Position numbers and translations under genes: made by a program
Part shown: positions 55,470-64,000 of the stretch, piece by piece
Position numbering within the stretch: the first letter of the stretch is position 1
Layout of the letters: the number at the start of each line of letters is the position of its first letter
The notes under the pieces: generated by a model
Told to the model about the DNA's origin: nothing
Seen by the model: only the letters and a program-made list of their open reading frames with translations
The model's database searches: none
Source of the DNA: Rhodobacteraceae bacterium EL53
GTDB taxonomy: Bacteria; Pseudomonadota; Alphaproteobacteria; Rhodobacterales; Rhodobacteraceae
Length of the DNA stretch: 64,000 bases
Assembly (NCBI GenBank): GCA_900313015.1
Contig: OMPR01000013.1
Location: 464,725-528,724 of the forward strand
Direction: 5' to 3'

Positions 55470-56161
55470 TCAGCGGCTCGCTGATCAGCGTCTACAGCGA
55501 TACGGCCGTCTCGCAGGCGGATGGTTCTGTCGCAGCGCGCAGCCAAGGCATGGCTGTGGGTGACCAGAATCAGGGTCGCGCCATGGCGATTCCGCAAATC
55601 GAACAGGAGATCCATGATTGCCGCGCCATTGGTTTCATCCAGATTTCCGGTTGGCTCGTCCGCCAGCAGGATATGCGGCCGTGGGGCCGAGGCACGCGCC
55701 AAAGCAACCCGCTGTTGTTCTCCACCCGACAGTTGCGCCGGATAGTGATCGCCACGATGACCCAGGCCGACGGCCTCAAGCTCGGCTTCGGCGCGCTCAA
55801 AGGCATCTTTGTGTCCGGCCAGTTCTAGCGGGGTCGCAACGTTTTCCAGCGCCGTCATGGTGGGGATCAAGTGGAAGCTTTGAAACACCACACCCATATG
55901 ATCGCGGCGGAACCGGGCAAGCGCATCTTCGTTCATGGCTGTCAGATCTTGGTCCAGCGCCGTGATGGTGCCCGTCGTGACCTGCTCGAGCCCGCCCATC
56001 AGCATCAAAAGCGAGGATTTCCCCGACCCTGATGGTCCGATCATGCCAAGTGTTTCGCCTTTTTGAACATCTAGTGACACCCCATGCAGGATATCAACGC
56101 GTCCGGCATTGCCATCTAGTGACAAAGTCACATCTTGGAGCGAAAGTATGGGATCAGTCAT
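55466..56161 (-). CDS. ABC transporter ATP-binding protein (YbbA/LolD type)
   Basis: A 231-residue ABC ATPase with Walker A GPSGSGKSSLL near residue 40, signature LSGGEQQRVALARA near 144, and Walker B ILLADEPTGNLDE near 164. It belongs to the MacB/LolD-like group that powers FtsX-type permeases from the cytoplasm, consistent with the overlapping permease downstream. Divergent from tesA across 38 bases. Confidence 0.92.
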   Translation of the reverse strand: MTDPILSLQDVTLSLDGNAGRVDILHGVSLDVQKGETLGMIGPSGSGKSSLLMLMGGLEQVTTGTITALDQDLTAMNEDALARFRRDHMGVVFQSFHLIPTMTALENVATPLELAGHKDAFERAEAELEAVGLGHRGDHYPAQLSGGEQQRVALARASAPRPHILLADEPTGNLDETNGAAIMDLLFDLRNRHGATLILVTHSHALAARCDRTIRLRDGRIAVDADQRAAE

Positions 56162-56198
56162 GGGCCGGTCCTATTGTGTCTGGTGAAAGGGATATGGA

Positions 56199-56843
56199 GT
56201 GGTGAGCAGATTGCGCAAGGTTTTATTGAGTGGTGTTTTCAGCTTGTGCGGTTTTGCTGCAACGGCCGAACCTGTTGTGATCGCTGCTTTGGGGGATTCT
56301 CTGACCCAAGGATACGGGTTGTTACCCGAGCAAGGGTTCGTCGCGCAAATGCAGCGCTGGCTGGATGCGCAGGGGGCTGACGTGCGTTTGATCAATGCGG
56401 GTGTGTCCGGGGATACCACGGCTGGCGGCGCCGCACGGGTCGCATGGACGCTGACGCCTGATGTTGACGGAATGATCGTCGCATTGGGGGGGAATGACCT
56501 GCTGCGCGGTCTTGATCCGGCCATGTCGCGGGGGAATCTGACGCAGATCATGGAAGCTGCAAAAGCTAGCGATGTGGCTGTTTTGCTGGTCGGAATGCAA
56601 GCGCCGGGGAATTTCGGGGCGGATTACAAAGCGGAATTTGATACAATTTACCCGGATCTAGCCGGGCAATATCAAAGCCTGTTTTTCCCAAGCTTCTTTG
56701 AAGGTCTCTCGAACGAACCTGATCCCGCAGCAGTGCGTAAGTGGATGCAAGAGGATGGGATCCATCCAAACCCCGAAGGGGTCGCACGTATCGTCTCGGC
56801 CATGGGGCCGCATGTGATCGAATTGGCGCAAAGCGTGCGTTAG
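56199..56843 (+). CDS. Arylesterase/lysophospholipase TesA-like
   Basis: A 214-residue exported SGNH hydrolase. The signal peptide ends near residue 23 (FAATAEP), the catalytic Ser lies in GDSLTQGYG, and block V DGIHPNPEG holds the Asp and His near residue 187. Two GTG codons in a row (56199, 56202) can start it. TesA-type enzymes cleave acyl esters and thioesters in the periplasm. Its divergent position beside the YbbA/YbbP system matches the E. coli arrangement. Confidence 0.9.
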   Translation: MVSRLRKVLLSGVFSLCGFAATAEPVVIAALGDSLTQGYGLLPEQGFVAQMQRWLDAQGADVRLINAGVSGDTTAGGAARVAWTLTPDVDGMIVALGGNDLLRGLDPAMSRGNLTQIMEAAKASDVAVLLVGMQAPGNFGADYKAEFDTIYPDLAGQYQSLFFPSFFEGLSNEPDPAAVRKWMQEDGIHPNPEGVARIVSAMGPHVIELAQSVR

Positions 56844-56853
56844 ACGCAGTGCT

Positions 56854-57402
56854 TCATTGTGCTCGTTCCTGATTGAGCAGTTCTTGGCGCGTGTAGTGCA
56901 ACGCAATTATTCCGTCGTCGCCGGGTTGAAATTCCGGATCTTGGGGCAGGCATTTTGAATTGCAGAGTTGGCGCACGGTCAGGGCGGCGCTATCAACATA
57001 CCACAACCGCCCACCGGGAGTTGCAATGTAGCCATTCACGCCCTCGCGTCGGTCGCTGTCGATATCCATTACTGTGGGGAATTCGGCGGGAACGAGGGGG
57101 TCATAAGCGCCGTGCGTGTGCACCGAGGCGATCAATTCTACTTCCGGCGGTGGAACCAAGGGTGTGCATCCATCCGGCCCACCCCGGACGATTTCGGTAA
57201 AGGTCAATTTGCCTTGCGGATTGCGCACCAAGTACCCGCAATATTCAAACCCGGCTGCAAAAGAGAGTAATTGTATAGGCGCAAACCGTTCCAGAACCGT
57301 TTGAACCTCGATTTCGCTGGGTGTGCTGGTTTGTGCCACACAGGGGCTGGCGGTGGCAGCCGCAAGCAATACAGTTAAGAAATGCAAAATAGAAAACTGC
57401 AC
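56854..57402 (-). CDS. Exported DUF4329 (JAB/MPN-like) protein
   Basis: A 182-residue protein with a signal peptide (to about residue 23, AQTS). The domain has ASVHTHGAYDP with His95 and His97, then DIDSD and GYIATPGGRLWYVD, the DUF4329 pattern related to JAB-type metalloproteases and to some toxin C termini. Cysteines at 55, 79, 147 and 151 could form disulfides. Function unknown; metal peptide hydrolase activity is only suggested. It is convergent with tesA and lies beside an L,D-transpeptidase. Confidence 0.72.
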   Translation of the reverse strand: MQFSILHFLTVLLAAATASPCVAQTSTPSEIEVQTVLERFAPIQLLSFAAGFEYCGYLVRNPQGKLTFTEIVRGGPDGCTPLVPPPEVELIASVHTHGAYDPLVPAEFPTVMDIDSDRREGVNGYIATPGGRLWYVDSAALTVRQLCNSKCLPQDPEFQPGDDGIIALHYTRQELLNQERAQ

Positions 57403-57472
57403 AGGTGGTCTGTTCTTTCCCGCTGCGGGGGGCCTAGCATTGTGGTTGAGTGCGGTATCTGAAAAGAAAAGC

Positions 57473-58030
57473 TTAGAGAACGGTCACGACAGTTCCAAGC
57501 GGAACCCGATTGTAAAGATCGATGACATGTTCATTTAACATTCTGATGCATCCGTTCGAAGCAGCTTGGCCAATTGTTTCGGGTTGGGTCGTGCCATGAA
57601 TTCGGAAATAAGTATCGACCCCATTTTGAAACAGATACAACGCGCGCGCACCCAGCGGGTTTTCGGGGCCACCCGGCTCGACGTAGGAATTCTTGGCGAA
57701 ACGGGCATAGGTTTTAGGAGATCGGTCGATCATCTCTTGGGTCGGGCGCCAAGTTGGCCATTCCTTTTTTACCTGAATAACGGCAGTGCCGGTGAATTCG
57801 AGGCCTGCTTTCCCGACGCCGCAGCCATATCGCAGGGCCTTTCGGGGCTCTGTCACGAAATACAGGTAAAAGGAGCGCGGCAAGATAAGCAACTGGCCAG
57901 GTAAAAAATCCTTTTTGATCCGAACCGGTTGTGGGGTTGGGTCATAATTCGCTGATGAATTGGCATGCGTGATTTGAGGCAGCGCGGTGGCTGCTGTTGC
58001 CGTAGTTAGGAAGGTGCGGCGTGAGAACAT
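57473..58030 (-). CDS. L,D-transpeptidase
   Basis: With the ATG at 58030 it has 185 residues; a GTG four codons earlier is possible. A Tat-like leader FSRRTFLTTATAATALP opens it. The YkuD domain contains the catalytic block HGTTQ at 145-149 and SNGCIR with Cys161. It forms 3-3 peptidoglycan crosslinks or attaches proteins to the wall. The hairpin-poor gap to the DUF4329 gene suggests one transcript. Confidence 0.93.
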   Translation of the reverse strand: MFSRRTFLTTATAATALPQITHANSSANYDPTPQPVRIKKDFLPGQLLILPRSFYLYFVTEPRKALRYGCGVGKAGLEFTGTAVIQVKKEWPTWRPTQEMIDRSPKTYARFAKNSYVEPGGPENPLGARALYLFQNGVDTYFRIHGTTQPETIGQAASNGCIRMLNEHVIDLYNRVPLGTVVTVL

Positions 58031-58086
58031 GCTTGGGCTCACTATTGAGTTGGGATGCCCTATCTTTTGCCTTTGAATTCATTGGG

Positions 58087-58470
58087 TCAATGCTTTTGGC
58101 GTGTGGGCCAGAAAATTGAGATCAAAGTTGCTGCGCAGAAGGCACAGGTTGCGACCCAACCGAAATACCACATTTGTCCGGCGAACATGTCCTCGGCGTA
58201 GGACGCGGCAAACCGAGACTTGCCAATGTGAGCCATCGAAAACGACAGTATTGTGAATGCTCCAAACCCAAGTAGGCGCGGCAGTCGCGCAACCTGGAGT
58301 ACCCAGGCGAACAGGGAAAGGAGTGTTCCGATGGGGATTCCAATCCATATAACCTTGCCCGACCACCAAGGGTGGGCACCCAGGTATTGGGTCACGTTGA
58401 ATGTCATGGCGAGGCCGACAAGCATTGCGAGGCCGAGTAGTGAGAGCGTAAGGCGCTTAATGTGGGTCAT
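58087..58470 (-). CDS. Hypothetical four-helix membrane protein
   Basis: A 127-residue protein with about four hydrophobic segments (near 9-27, 40-60, 66-82, 100-120) and a short basic end. I do not recognise a family. It lies alone between the L,D-transpeptidase and an acyl-CoA thioesterase of the other strand. Coding is supported by hydrophobic periodicity and by the absence of a competing frame. Confidence 0.6.
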   Translation of the reverse strand: MTHIKRLTLSLLGLAMLVGLAMTFNVTQYLGAHPWWSGKVIWIGIPIGTLLSLFAWVLQVARLPRLLGFGAFTILSFSMAHIGKSRFAASYAEDMFAGQMWYFGWVATCAFCAATLISIFWPTRQKH

Positions 58471-58599
58471 TCTTCAGATCTAGGGAAATGATGTGTGTGG
58501 CGAAACCCGTGTGACGCCTTCGTGAAGTGGATTGCAGTCAATGCTGTGACAGGTTCTAGTGTGTGCGATGCCGCGATGCGGCAAAGTCGGAGAAATGTG

Positions 58600-58983
58600 A
58601 TGGAAAACGAAACACCGCAAGGGGAATTGACCCTGCGCACATTGGCGATGCCCAAAGATGTGAACGTGAATGGCGATATCTTTGGGGGCTGGGTTCTGAG
58701 CCAAATGGACATCGCTGCTGGGATCATGGCCGGGGCACGGGCCAAAGGACGCGTCGCAACAGTGGCAGTGGATGCCATGAAGTTCATTCGCCCGGTCGGG
58801 GTGGGGGATGTGTTGTGCATTTATTGCCACGTTGCGCGGGTGGGGCGGAGTTCTATGGGGATTGAGATTGAGGCTTGGGTGTTGCGGGACCGGAGTGGGG
58901 ATCGAGAAAAGGTGACCGAGGCGGTGTTTACCTTTGTGGCGATTGACCCGGATGGGCGGCCACGGGTTGTACCGGCGCAGTAG
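58600..58983 (+). CDS. Acyl-CoA thioesterase (YciA family)
   Basis: The ATG at 58600 is preceded by GGAG with eight-base spacing and gives 127 residues; a 35-codon upstream extension is not supported. It has the hot-dog fold signature NVNGDIFGGWVLSQMD near residue 22 with Asp as base, and a VDAMKFIRPV segment. YciA hydrolyses short and medium acyl-CoAs. The C terminus PDGRPRVVPAQ is typical. Confidence 0.9.
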   Translation: MENETPQGELTLRTLAMPKDVNVNGDIFGGWVLSQMDIAAGIMAGARAKGRVATVAVDAMKFIRPVGVGDVLCIYCHVARVGRSSMGIEIEAWVLRDRSGDREKVTEAVFTFVAIDPDGRPRVVPAQ

Positions 58984-59022
58984 GGACCCTTATCTGAGGG
59001 GAAATGGAATAGGATTTCGAAG

Positions 59023-59448
59023 ATGGGCGATAAGACGCTGACCTGCCTGAGCTGCGGGCAATTGAACCGGGTGCCGGATTCCAAGCTGGATGCGGGGGCG
59101 AAATGTGGCAAGTGCAGCAAGGCGCTTGTGCCCAAAGAAGCGATCGAAGTGAGCCCGGCTATTTTGGAAAAGGCGAGCAAAAACGACGACTTGCCGTTGG
59201 TGGTCGATTTTTGGGCGCCGTGGTGTGGACCCTGCAAGATGATGGCACCTGAGTTTTCCAAAGCGGCCAAAAAACTGAACGGCAAGGCGCGGCTGGTCAA
59301 ACTGAACACGCAATCGCATCAATCCACGGGGGCGCGGTATCGGATCAAAGGCATCCCGACCATGGTCGCGTTCGAGCGGGGCAAGGAAAAGAAACGCCAG
59401 TCTGGCGCGCTGCGCGAAGGGCAGATTGTGGGCTGGGTTCGGGGCTGA
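59023..59448 (+). CDS. trxC: Thioredoxin 2 (TrxC)
   Basis: A 141-residue thioredoxin with an N-terminal zinc finger (CxxC pairs Cys8/Cys11 and Cys28/Cys31) and the active site WCGPC at 67-71. TrxC is the stress-inducible, zinc-containing thioredoxin that reduces cytoplasmic disulfides with thioredoxin reductase. Its 3' end is followed by a region rich in short palindromes. Confidence 0.96.
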   Translation: MGDKTLTCLSCGQLNRVPDSKLDAGAKCGKCSKALVPKEAIEVSPAILEKASKNDDLPLVVDFWAPWCGPCKMMAPEFSKAAKKLNGKARLVKLNTQSHQSTGARYRIKGIPTMVAFERGKEKKRQSGALREGQIVGWVRG

Positions 59449-59533
59449 CGTTAACCTTTAAGCCCGCCTAAAGCTGCCAACGAACGGTGCGTTCATGCCC
59501 TTTGACATGGGCCAAAACAGGGGGGTGACTTGC

Positions 59534-59562
59534 GTGCACCGGGCGTGCACCCCCTGTGCACC
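59534..59562. repeat. Three phased GTGCACC repeats
   Basis: GTGCACC occurs at 59534-59540, 59545-59551 and 59556-59562, exactly 11 bases apart, each containing the palindrome GTGCAC, with a fourth GTGCAC at 59903-59908. Spacing close to a helical turn suggests a protein-binding array, but chance in GC-rich DNA is possible. Confidence 0.4.
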
Positions 59563-59631
59563 GGCGTATGTCGGCAGCAAAACAGGGGCGAAGGTTCACC
59601 CACCCCAGAGCAAAGATTTCATTTTCAGGAT

Positions 59632-59856
59632 TTAGTGCGCGTGACGCAGGGGTGCGGCAGGCACAGGTGCGGCGTGCGGTGGACGCGGCGGACGGTTGGA
59701 CCAGATCGCCAAGGCGATGGTGGCGAACACCACCAGTGTTCCAACCAGCGGGTACAAAGCGAGGGACAGCCACAAGGGTAAGGACCAGACGGTGTAGCCC
59801 AGCACGGATGCGAGCATTCCGCCAAAGACCCCACATATCAGACCAAACCAAGCCAA
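59632..59856 (-). CDS. Small hypothetical membrane protein
   Basis: Translated from TTG 59856, which has AAAGGGG six to seven bases upstream, it gives about 74 residues; a GTG at 59889 would add 11. It has two hydrophobic helices (about residues 3-21 and 26-51) and a His/Pro-rich tail. I do not recognise a family. The 8-base inverted repeat at 59883-59907 covers the alternative upstream start. Confidence 0.5.
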   Translation of the reverse strand: MAWFGLICGVFGGMLASVLGYTVWSLPLWLSLALYPLVGTLVVFATIALAIWSNRPPRPPHAAPVPAAPLRHAH

Positions 59857-59882
59857 AGCATTCCCCTTTCGTGCAGCCCATT

Positions 59883-59907
59883 TGCACACTTGCTAGTTGA
59901 GTGTGCA
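59883..59907. repeat. 8-base inverted repeat upstream of the small membrane protein
   Basis: TGCACACT (59883-59890) and AGTGTGCA (59900-59907) form a perfect inverted repeat with nine bases between, immediately before the short gene. A second palindrome, TTAGGT-TAC-ACCTAA, lies at 59930-59944. Both could be operator sites; neither is matched to a known regulator. Confidence 0.4.
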
Positions 59908-60164
59908 CGATTCCCCGGAGCGTGCAACCTTAGGTTACACCTAATTGTGTTCAAACTGTGTCTATTGAGGGAATATGGCCAATTTCAGCTGTTTCCTGCC
60001 GGTTATTCGTTAACCTTTTCCTTACCTTGAGTTGTGAGGTATGGAATTCCCTACCCTTTTGATCCGTGGCGGAACACCGCTTGTTTTGCTGTTCTTTGCC
60101 GGAACGCGAGTCGCATCGGTGGCGGGGATGGGTCGGTAAATCAGTGACAAGGGGCTGTTGTGGT

Positions 60165-60668
60165 GGGGCGATTCCCGGTTTTGGGTAGGTCGCGGATTGG
60201 GATGTGCTGCACCCGAGGTTGGTTTGGGCACTCGCTGGATTTTGGTGGGGGCGGAGTTGGGAGGGGCGAGCGTGCCACGGAGTGTCGCAACTCGTACCTG
60301 ACCTCAGCTTGGGGGATCATACCAGTTTGCGCAGTGGCAAACGCGGCGGGTTGGGAGTGAGAGTTGGACAGTCGGAGCCCTGTGCGCCGTGGTTTGCGGA
60401 TTGAAGAGGGGCGTTGGCCGGATTGCGGTTTTGGGTGCGTCTTGTTGGGGTGTGTAACGAAGTGGCACGACCCGCGCCTGACCTGCCCATCGGGAGTTCA
60501 CGCCGGTTCCCGAAGGGACAAACAGTCCGGGGGACTGTTTGAGGCGGGGACGGGCGGAGCCCTGCGCGCCGTGGTTTGCGGAGTGAAGAGGGGCGGTGGC
60601 CGGATTGCGGTTTGGGTGCGTCTTTTGGGGTGTGACGCGTAGCGGCAGACCCGCGCCTGACCTTCCCC
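60165..60668. repeat. Degenerate tandem repeat, about 180-base period, three copies
   Basis: Copies 60373-60488 and 60555-60668 share about 115 bases with few differences, starting CGGAGCCCTG and ending in CCGCGCCTGACC. A worn third copy precedes them (about 60165-60304); the ACGxAGTG...CCTGACCT block recurs at 60277, 60457 and 60635. A perfect hairpin AAACAGTCC-GGG-GGACTGTTT sits between copies (60520-60540). No transposase is present. Confidence 0.7.
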
Positions 60669-60717
60669 CCGGGAAGGCGCTTTGCACCTCCCCAAGGTCA
60701 GGCGCGGGTCTTTTGTT
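60648..60717 (+). terminator. 17-base-pair inverted repeat at the end of the repeat block
   Basis: GACCCGCGCCTGACCTT (60648-60664) and its exact complement at 60694-60710 enclose a 29-base loop and are followed by TTTTGTT on the plus strand. It resembles a terminator but no plus-strand gene lies close upstream, so it may belong to the repeat element itself. Confidence 0.55.
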
Positions 60718-60756
60718 GGGAGAGCTGGCTTGCCAGATGGGTTATGCAAGCCGGTG

Positions 60757-61545
60757 CTATGAGGGTATTTTAAAGTCGCTTTTGATCGTCAAAAAAGCTT
60801 CCAGCGGTTTTCCGTTGAGTGAATCAATTAGCCTGTAAGAGCGAAAAACGGTCTCAAAGAGTTCAATTTCGGTGTGAATAATTGACATTCGAACAATATA
60901 CCAAGCCATGCAATAGGCGCAGGGTTCGTCAAATAGTGATTTTAGCAATATATGTAGAGAGTCTCTGGTTACGATGTCGATTTCACTGTTTTCTATTAAC
61001 CCAAACATATGTACAAGCATGCTTACATAAATAAAGTTTTTGTCGGCTAACCCATTGTTGCCGCCTGTAGATAATGTCGATAGATCTTCACCATCGGCGA
61101 TTTCGTCTAGTAATCGTGCCGAGAAAAAACCAGCATAAAAATATTCAGATTTTTGTATTTTTTCTTTAACCATGTGTTCAACGGATAGGCGGTTCCTTTC
61201 AGTTAGTGCAGCGTTGATAAGCGAGCCGAATGTTTGCTCAAAAATCTGCCTATCGAGGGCAAGCTTTTGGGTGGCGTTAAAATCTTCCTGTCCTTTTAGG
61301 AGGTCCCTGGTGTCATTCCGTTCTTCCTTAACTTGCTCAAGCTCTTCACGCTGTAAGATCACAGCAAGGACGAGCATCAATAGAGCTGTGCCAGAAAAGA
61401 GTGCATTGGCAGCACCAAAGGTATCACCAAAGGTTCCGCCTGTCTGATCTGATTGAATTGCGTAAATAAAATTAGCGAGATAGGCGCATGGTACGAGCCA
61501 GAGCGCTTGCTTAAGCCAAAACTTGAGGTCGCGAATACTTTTCAT
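60757..61545 (-). CDS. Membrane-anchored protein resembling putative phage abortive-infection (AbiC-like) family
   Basis: A 262-residue protein with membrane segments near 12-30 and 47-64, a linking GGTFGDTFGAANALFSG block (36-52), then a charged predicted coiled coil (65-100) and an alpha-helical C-terminal half. This layout, FGxxFGxxNxLFSG then a helix ending in LQREEL, is that of the putative phage abortive infection (AbiC-like) group as I recall it. It is AT-rich: 24 of 60 bases at 60781-60840 and 22 of 60 at 60961-61020 are G or C. It stands alone between a repeat block and a terminator. Function unproven. Confidence 0.6.
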   Translation of the reverse strand: MKSIRDLKFWLKQALWLVPCAYLANFIYAIQSDQTGGTFGDTFGAANALFSGTALLMLVLAVILQREELEQVKEERNDTRDLLKGQEDFNATQKLALDRQIFEQTFGSLINAALTERNRLSVEHMVKEKIQKSEYFYAGFFSARLLDEIADGEDLSTLSTGGNNGLADKNFIYVSMLVHMFGLIENSEIDIVTRDSLHILLKSLFDEPCAYCMAWYIVRMSIIHTEIELFETVFRSYRLIDSLNGKPLEAFLTIKSDFKIPS

Positions 61546-61568
61546 AATAAGACCGTAAAATCGTTACT

Positions 61569-61596
61569 AAAAGAAAAGGGGCGCAACTTGCGCCCC
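61569..61596 (-). terminator. Rho-independent terminator of ettA
   Basis: GGGGCGCAA (61578-61586) and TTGCGCCCC (61588-61596) form a perfect stem with a one-base centre, followed on the minus strand by TTTTCTTTT. It isolates ettA from the AT-rich gene downstream. Confidence 0.9.
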
Positions 61597-61608
61597 TCTA
61601 ATTAGTGC

Positions 61609-63276
<1,668 letters not shown>

Positions 63277-63520
63277 GGTGCGTCCTCTGGATACAGGGAA
63301 TTCGGGTTGGGCGGTGTGATAGCGGAAGGTGCGGGGCGGGGCAATGGAGGTTGCAAGGGGGCAATCCTGCCCCGCGCACGCCCTGAAGGGGCTGTTCTGG
63401 CGTTACTCACGGATGTGGAGTTCCAATAGCGCATTGGCGATCCGTTGAATGATCATACCGATGTCCGCGCGAAATGGGCTTGCTGATGGGCTGCAACATG
63501 GCGCGTCCTTCTAAGCCGTT

Positions 63521-64000
63521 TTATTGCACCACGGCACTCATCCATTCTTTGATGAACGTTCGCCGTTTCAAACCGTCGAGGTATGTCATGAGTGCTGGTT
63601 CAAGCGAGATAACGGAAGGGTTTGTCCCCTGTAGGGATTTGTCCAAAGGCGGCAGACGGGAAGAGCCCGTGCTGCCATCAGTGGACTGGATATCAATCAT
63701 TTTTTGGATGAATCGTTCCGAGGCATCGACGTGTTGTGTTGCTTTTGAGACAAATCCGGTCCGCATCATCGTGGTCGGGAAATCCGACGGCAGGATGATC
63801 TCAAAACGCGGGTCTTTTTGTCGGCGCGCCGCAGCATAACTGCCCAGCACATTGTAGGCGACCAGCAATTTTCCGGATGCCACATCATCAATCATTTCAC
63901 CCGAGCAGCAATAAAGCCGCGCGTTGAGGCTGCCCATGACTTCCATCAGACGCCAATAGGTTTCGGATACGCGTGCATCCTGTGTCGCGAACAGATAGCC
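63521..64000 (-). CDS. Extracellular solute-binding protein, 5' end beyond window
   Basis: The frame stays open to the right edge: codons for GYLFATQDARVSETYWRLM precede the internal ATG at 63946, so the gene begins outside. The visible 159 or so residues include SGKLLVAYNVLGSYAAARR and FEIILPSDFPTTMMRTGF, a hinge-and-lobe pattern of iron/thiamine-type ABC receptors. Ligand unknown; the N-terminal signal peptide is not visible. The 244 bases between it and ettA hold no gene that I can support. Confidence 0.75.
   Translation of the reverse strand, partial: GYLFATQDARVSETYWRLMEVMGSLNARLYCCSGEMIDDVASGKLLVAYNVLGSYAAARRQKDPRFEIILPSDFPTTMMRTGFVSKATQHVDASERFIQKMIDIQSTDGSTGSSRLPPLDKSLQGTNPSVISLEPALMTYLDGLKRRTFIKEWMSAVVQ

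Larger units (their letters stand above)
59890..60756. other. 867-base region without a convincing gene
   Basis: The first 270 bases hold only the TTAGGT palindrome and no gene. From about 60160 to 60720 the sequence is a diverged tandem repeat. Frames on both strands here are shadows of the repeats, with proline- and arginine-rich products. Confidence 0.6.

Noticed and set aside
60001-60030. TTAAC-rich segment resembling a CtrA site
   Set aside because: The second half-site reads CTTA rather than TTAA, and no gene start lies downstream.
60304-60687. Minus-strand frame in the repeat block with internally repeated peptide
   Set aside because: The peptide repeats simply follow the DNA repeat; no start signal and no recognisable domain.

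Overview
The window reads as chromosomal DNA of a marine Rhodobacterales alphaproteobacterium (Roseobacter group or a close relative). The inference rests on gene content and order: nfu-tsaB-rimI, mreBCD-pbp2-rodA, an RpoHII-type sigma factor followed by chaN, a membrane-anchored MoeB-like protein after coaBC and dut, a TauE/TIGR02186 pair, and a BMP-type nucleoside ABC transporter. Most of the sequence is moderately GC-rich and densely coded. I see no rRNA, tRNA, CRISPR array, prophage or transposase.

Layout. 1-1.9 kb: 3' end of a RecD/UvrD-like helicase and an overlapping short-chain dehydrogenase. 1.9-8.4 kb (minus): TIGR02186/TauE, then a four-gene nucleoside/BMP ABC transporter. 8.6-13.4 kb (minus): rimI, tsaB, nfu, a DsbA-family isomerase, a universal stress protein, a class IV aminotransferase and trpS. 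13.5-19.7 kb: a rhomboid-fold protein without catalytic residues, murJ, glnD and a LpoA-like lipoprotein. 19.7-25.4 kb: rsmI, yraN, gshB, comM, a glutathione transferase, a phosphatase and cobU. 25.5-30.0 kb: rpoH (RpoHII-type), chaN, coaBC, dut and moeB. 30.1-35.4 kb: a trans-sulfuration enzyme, an M3 peptidase, a TylF-like methyltransferase and ghrA. 35.4-41.0 kb (minus): the elongasome genes rodA, pbp2, mreD, mreC and mreB. 41.4-50.2 kb: a sterol-desaturase-family protein, a DUF2141 protein, leuA with an upstream leucine-rich leader ORF, a secreted MORN-repeat protein, nadE, a DadA-like oxidase and an exported MBL-fold protein. 50.4-59.5 kb: gltX, a gamma-glutamylcyclotransferase-like protein, an NsrR-like regulator, the YbbA/YbbP-like ABC system divergent from tesA, a DUF4329 protein, an L,D-transpeptidase, an acyl-CoA thioesterase and trxC. 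59.5-61.6 kb is the least ordinary stretch: phased palindromes, about three copies of a roughly 180-bp repeat, and an AT-rich gene resembling putative phage abortive-infection proteins. The window closes with ettA and a truncated solute-binding protein.

Most genes are housekeeping: cell-wall growth (MreBCD, PBP2, RodA, MurJ, LpoA-like protein, L,D-transpeptidase), translation (TrpS, GltX, TsaB, RimI, RsmI, EttA), nitrogen and cofactor control (GlnD, NadE, CoaBC, CobU) and redox or iron-sulfur chemistry (GshB, GST, Nfu, TrxC, NsrR-like). The most notable observations are a probable leaderless leucine leader peptide with two mutually exclusive hairpins ahead of leuA; a rhomboid pseudoprotease lacking the serine, the histidine and oxyanion-hole residues; a candidate RpoE-type promoter ahead of rpoH; an FNR-like box ahead of the NsrR-like gene; an 18-repeat MORN protein built by duplication of a nine-repeat block; and the AT-rich candidate defence gene next to the repeats.
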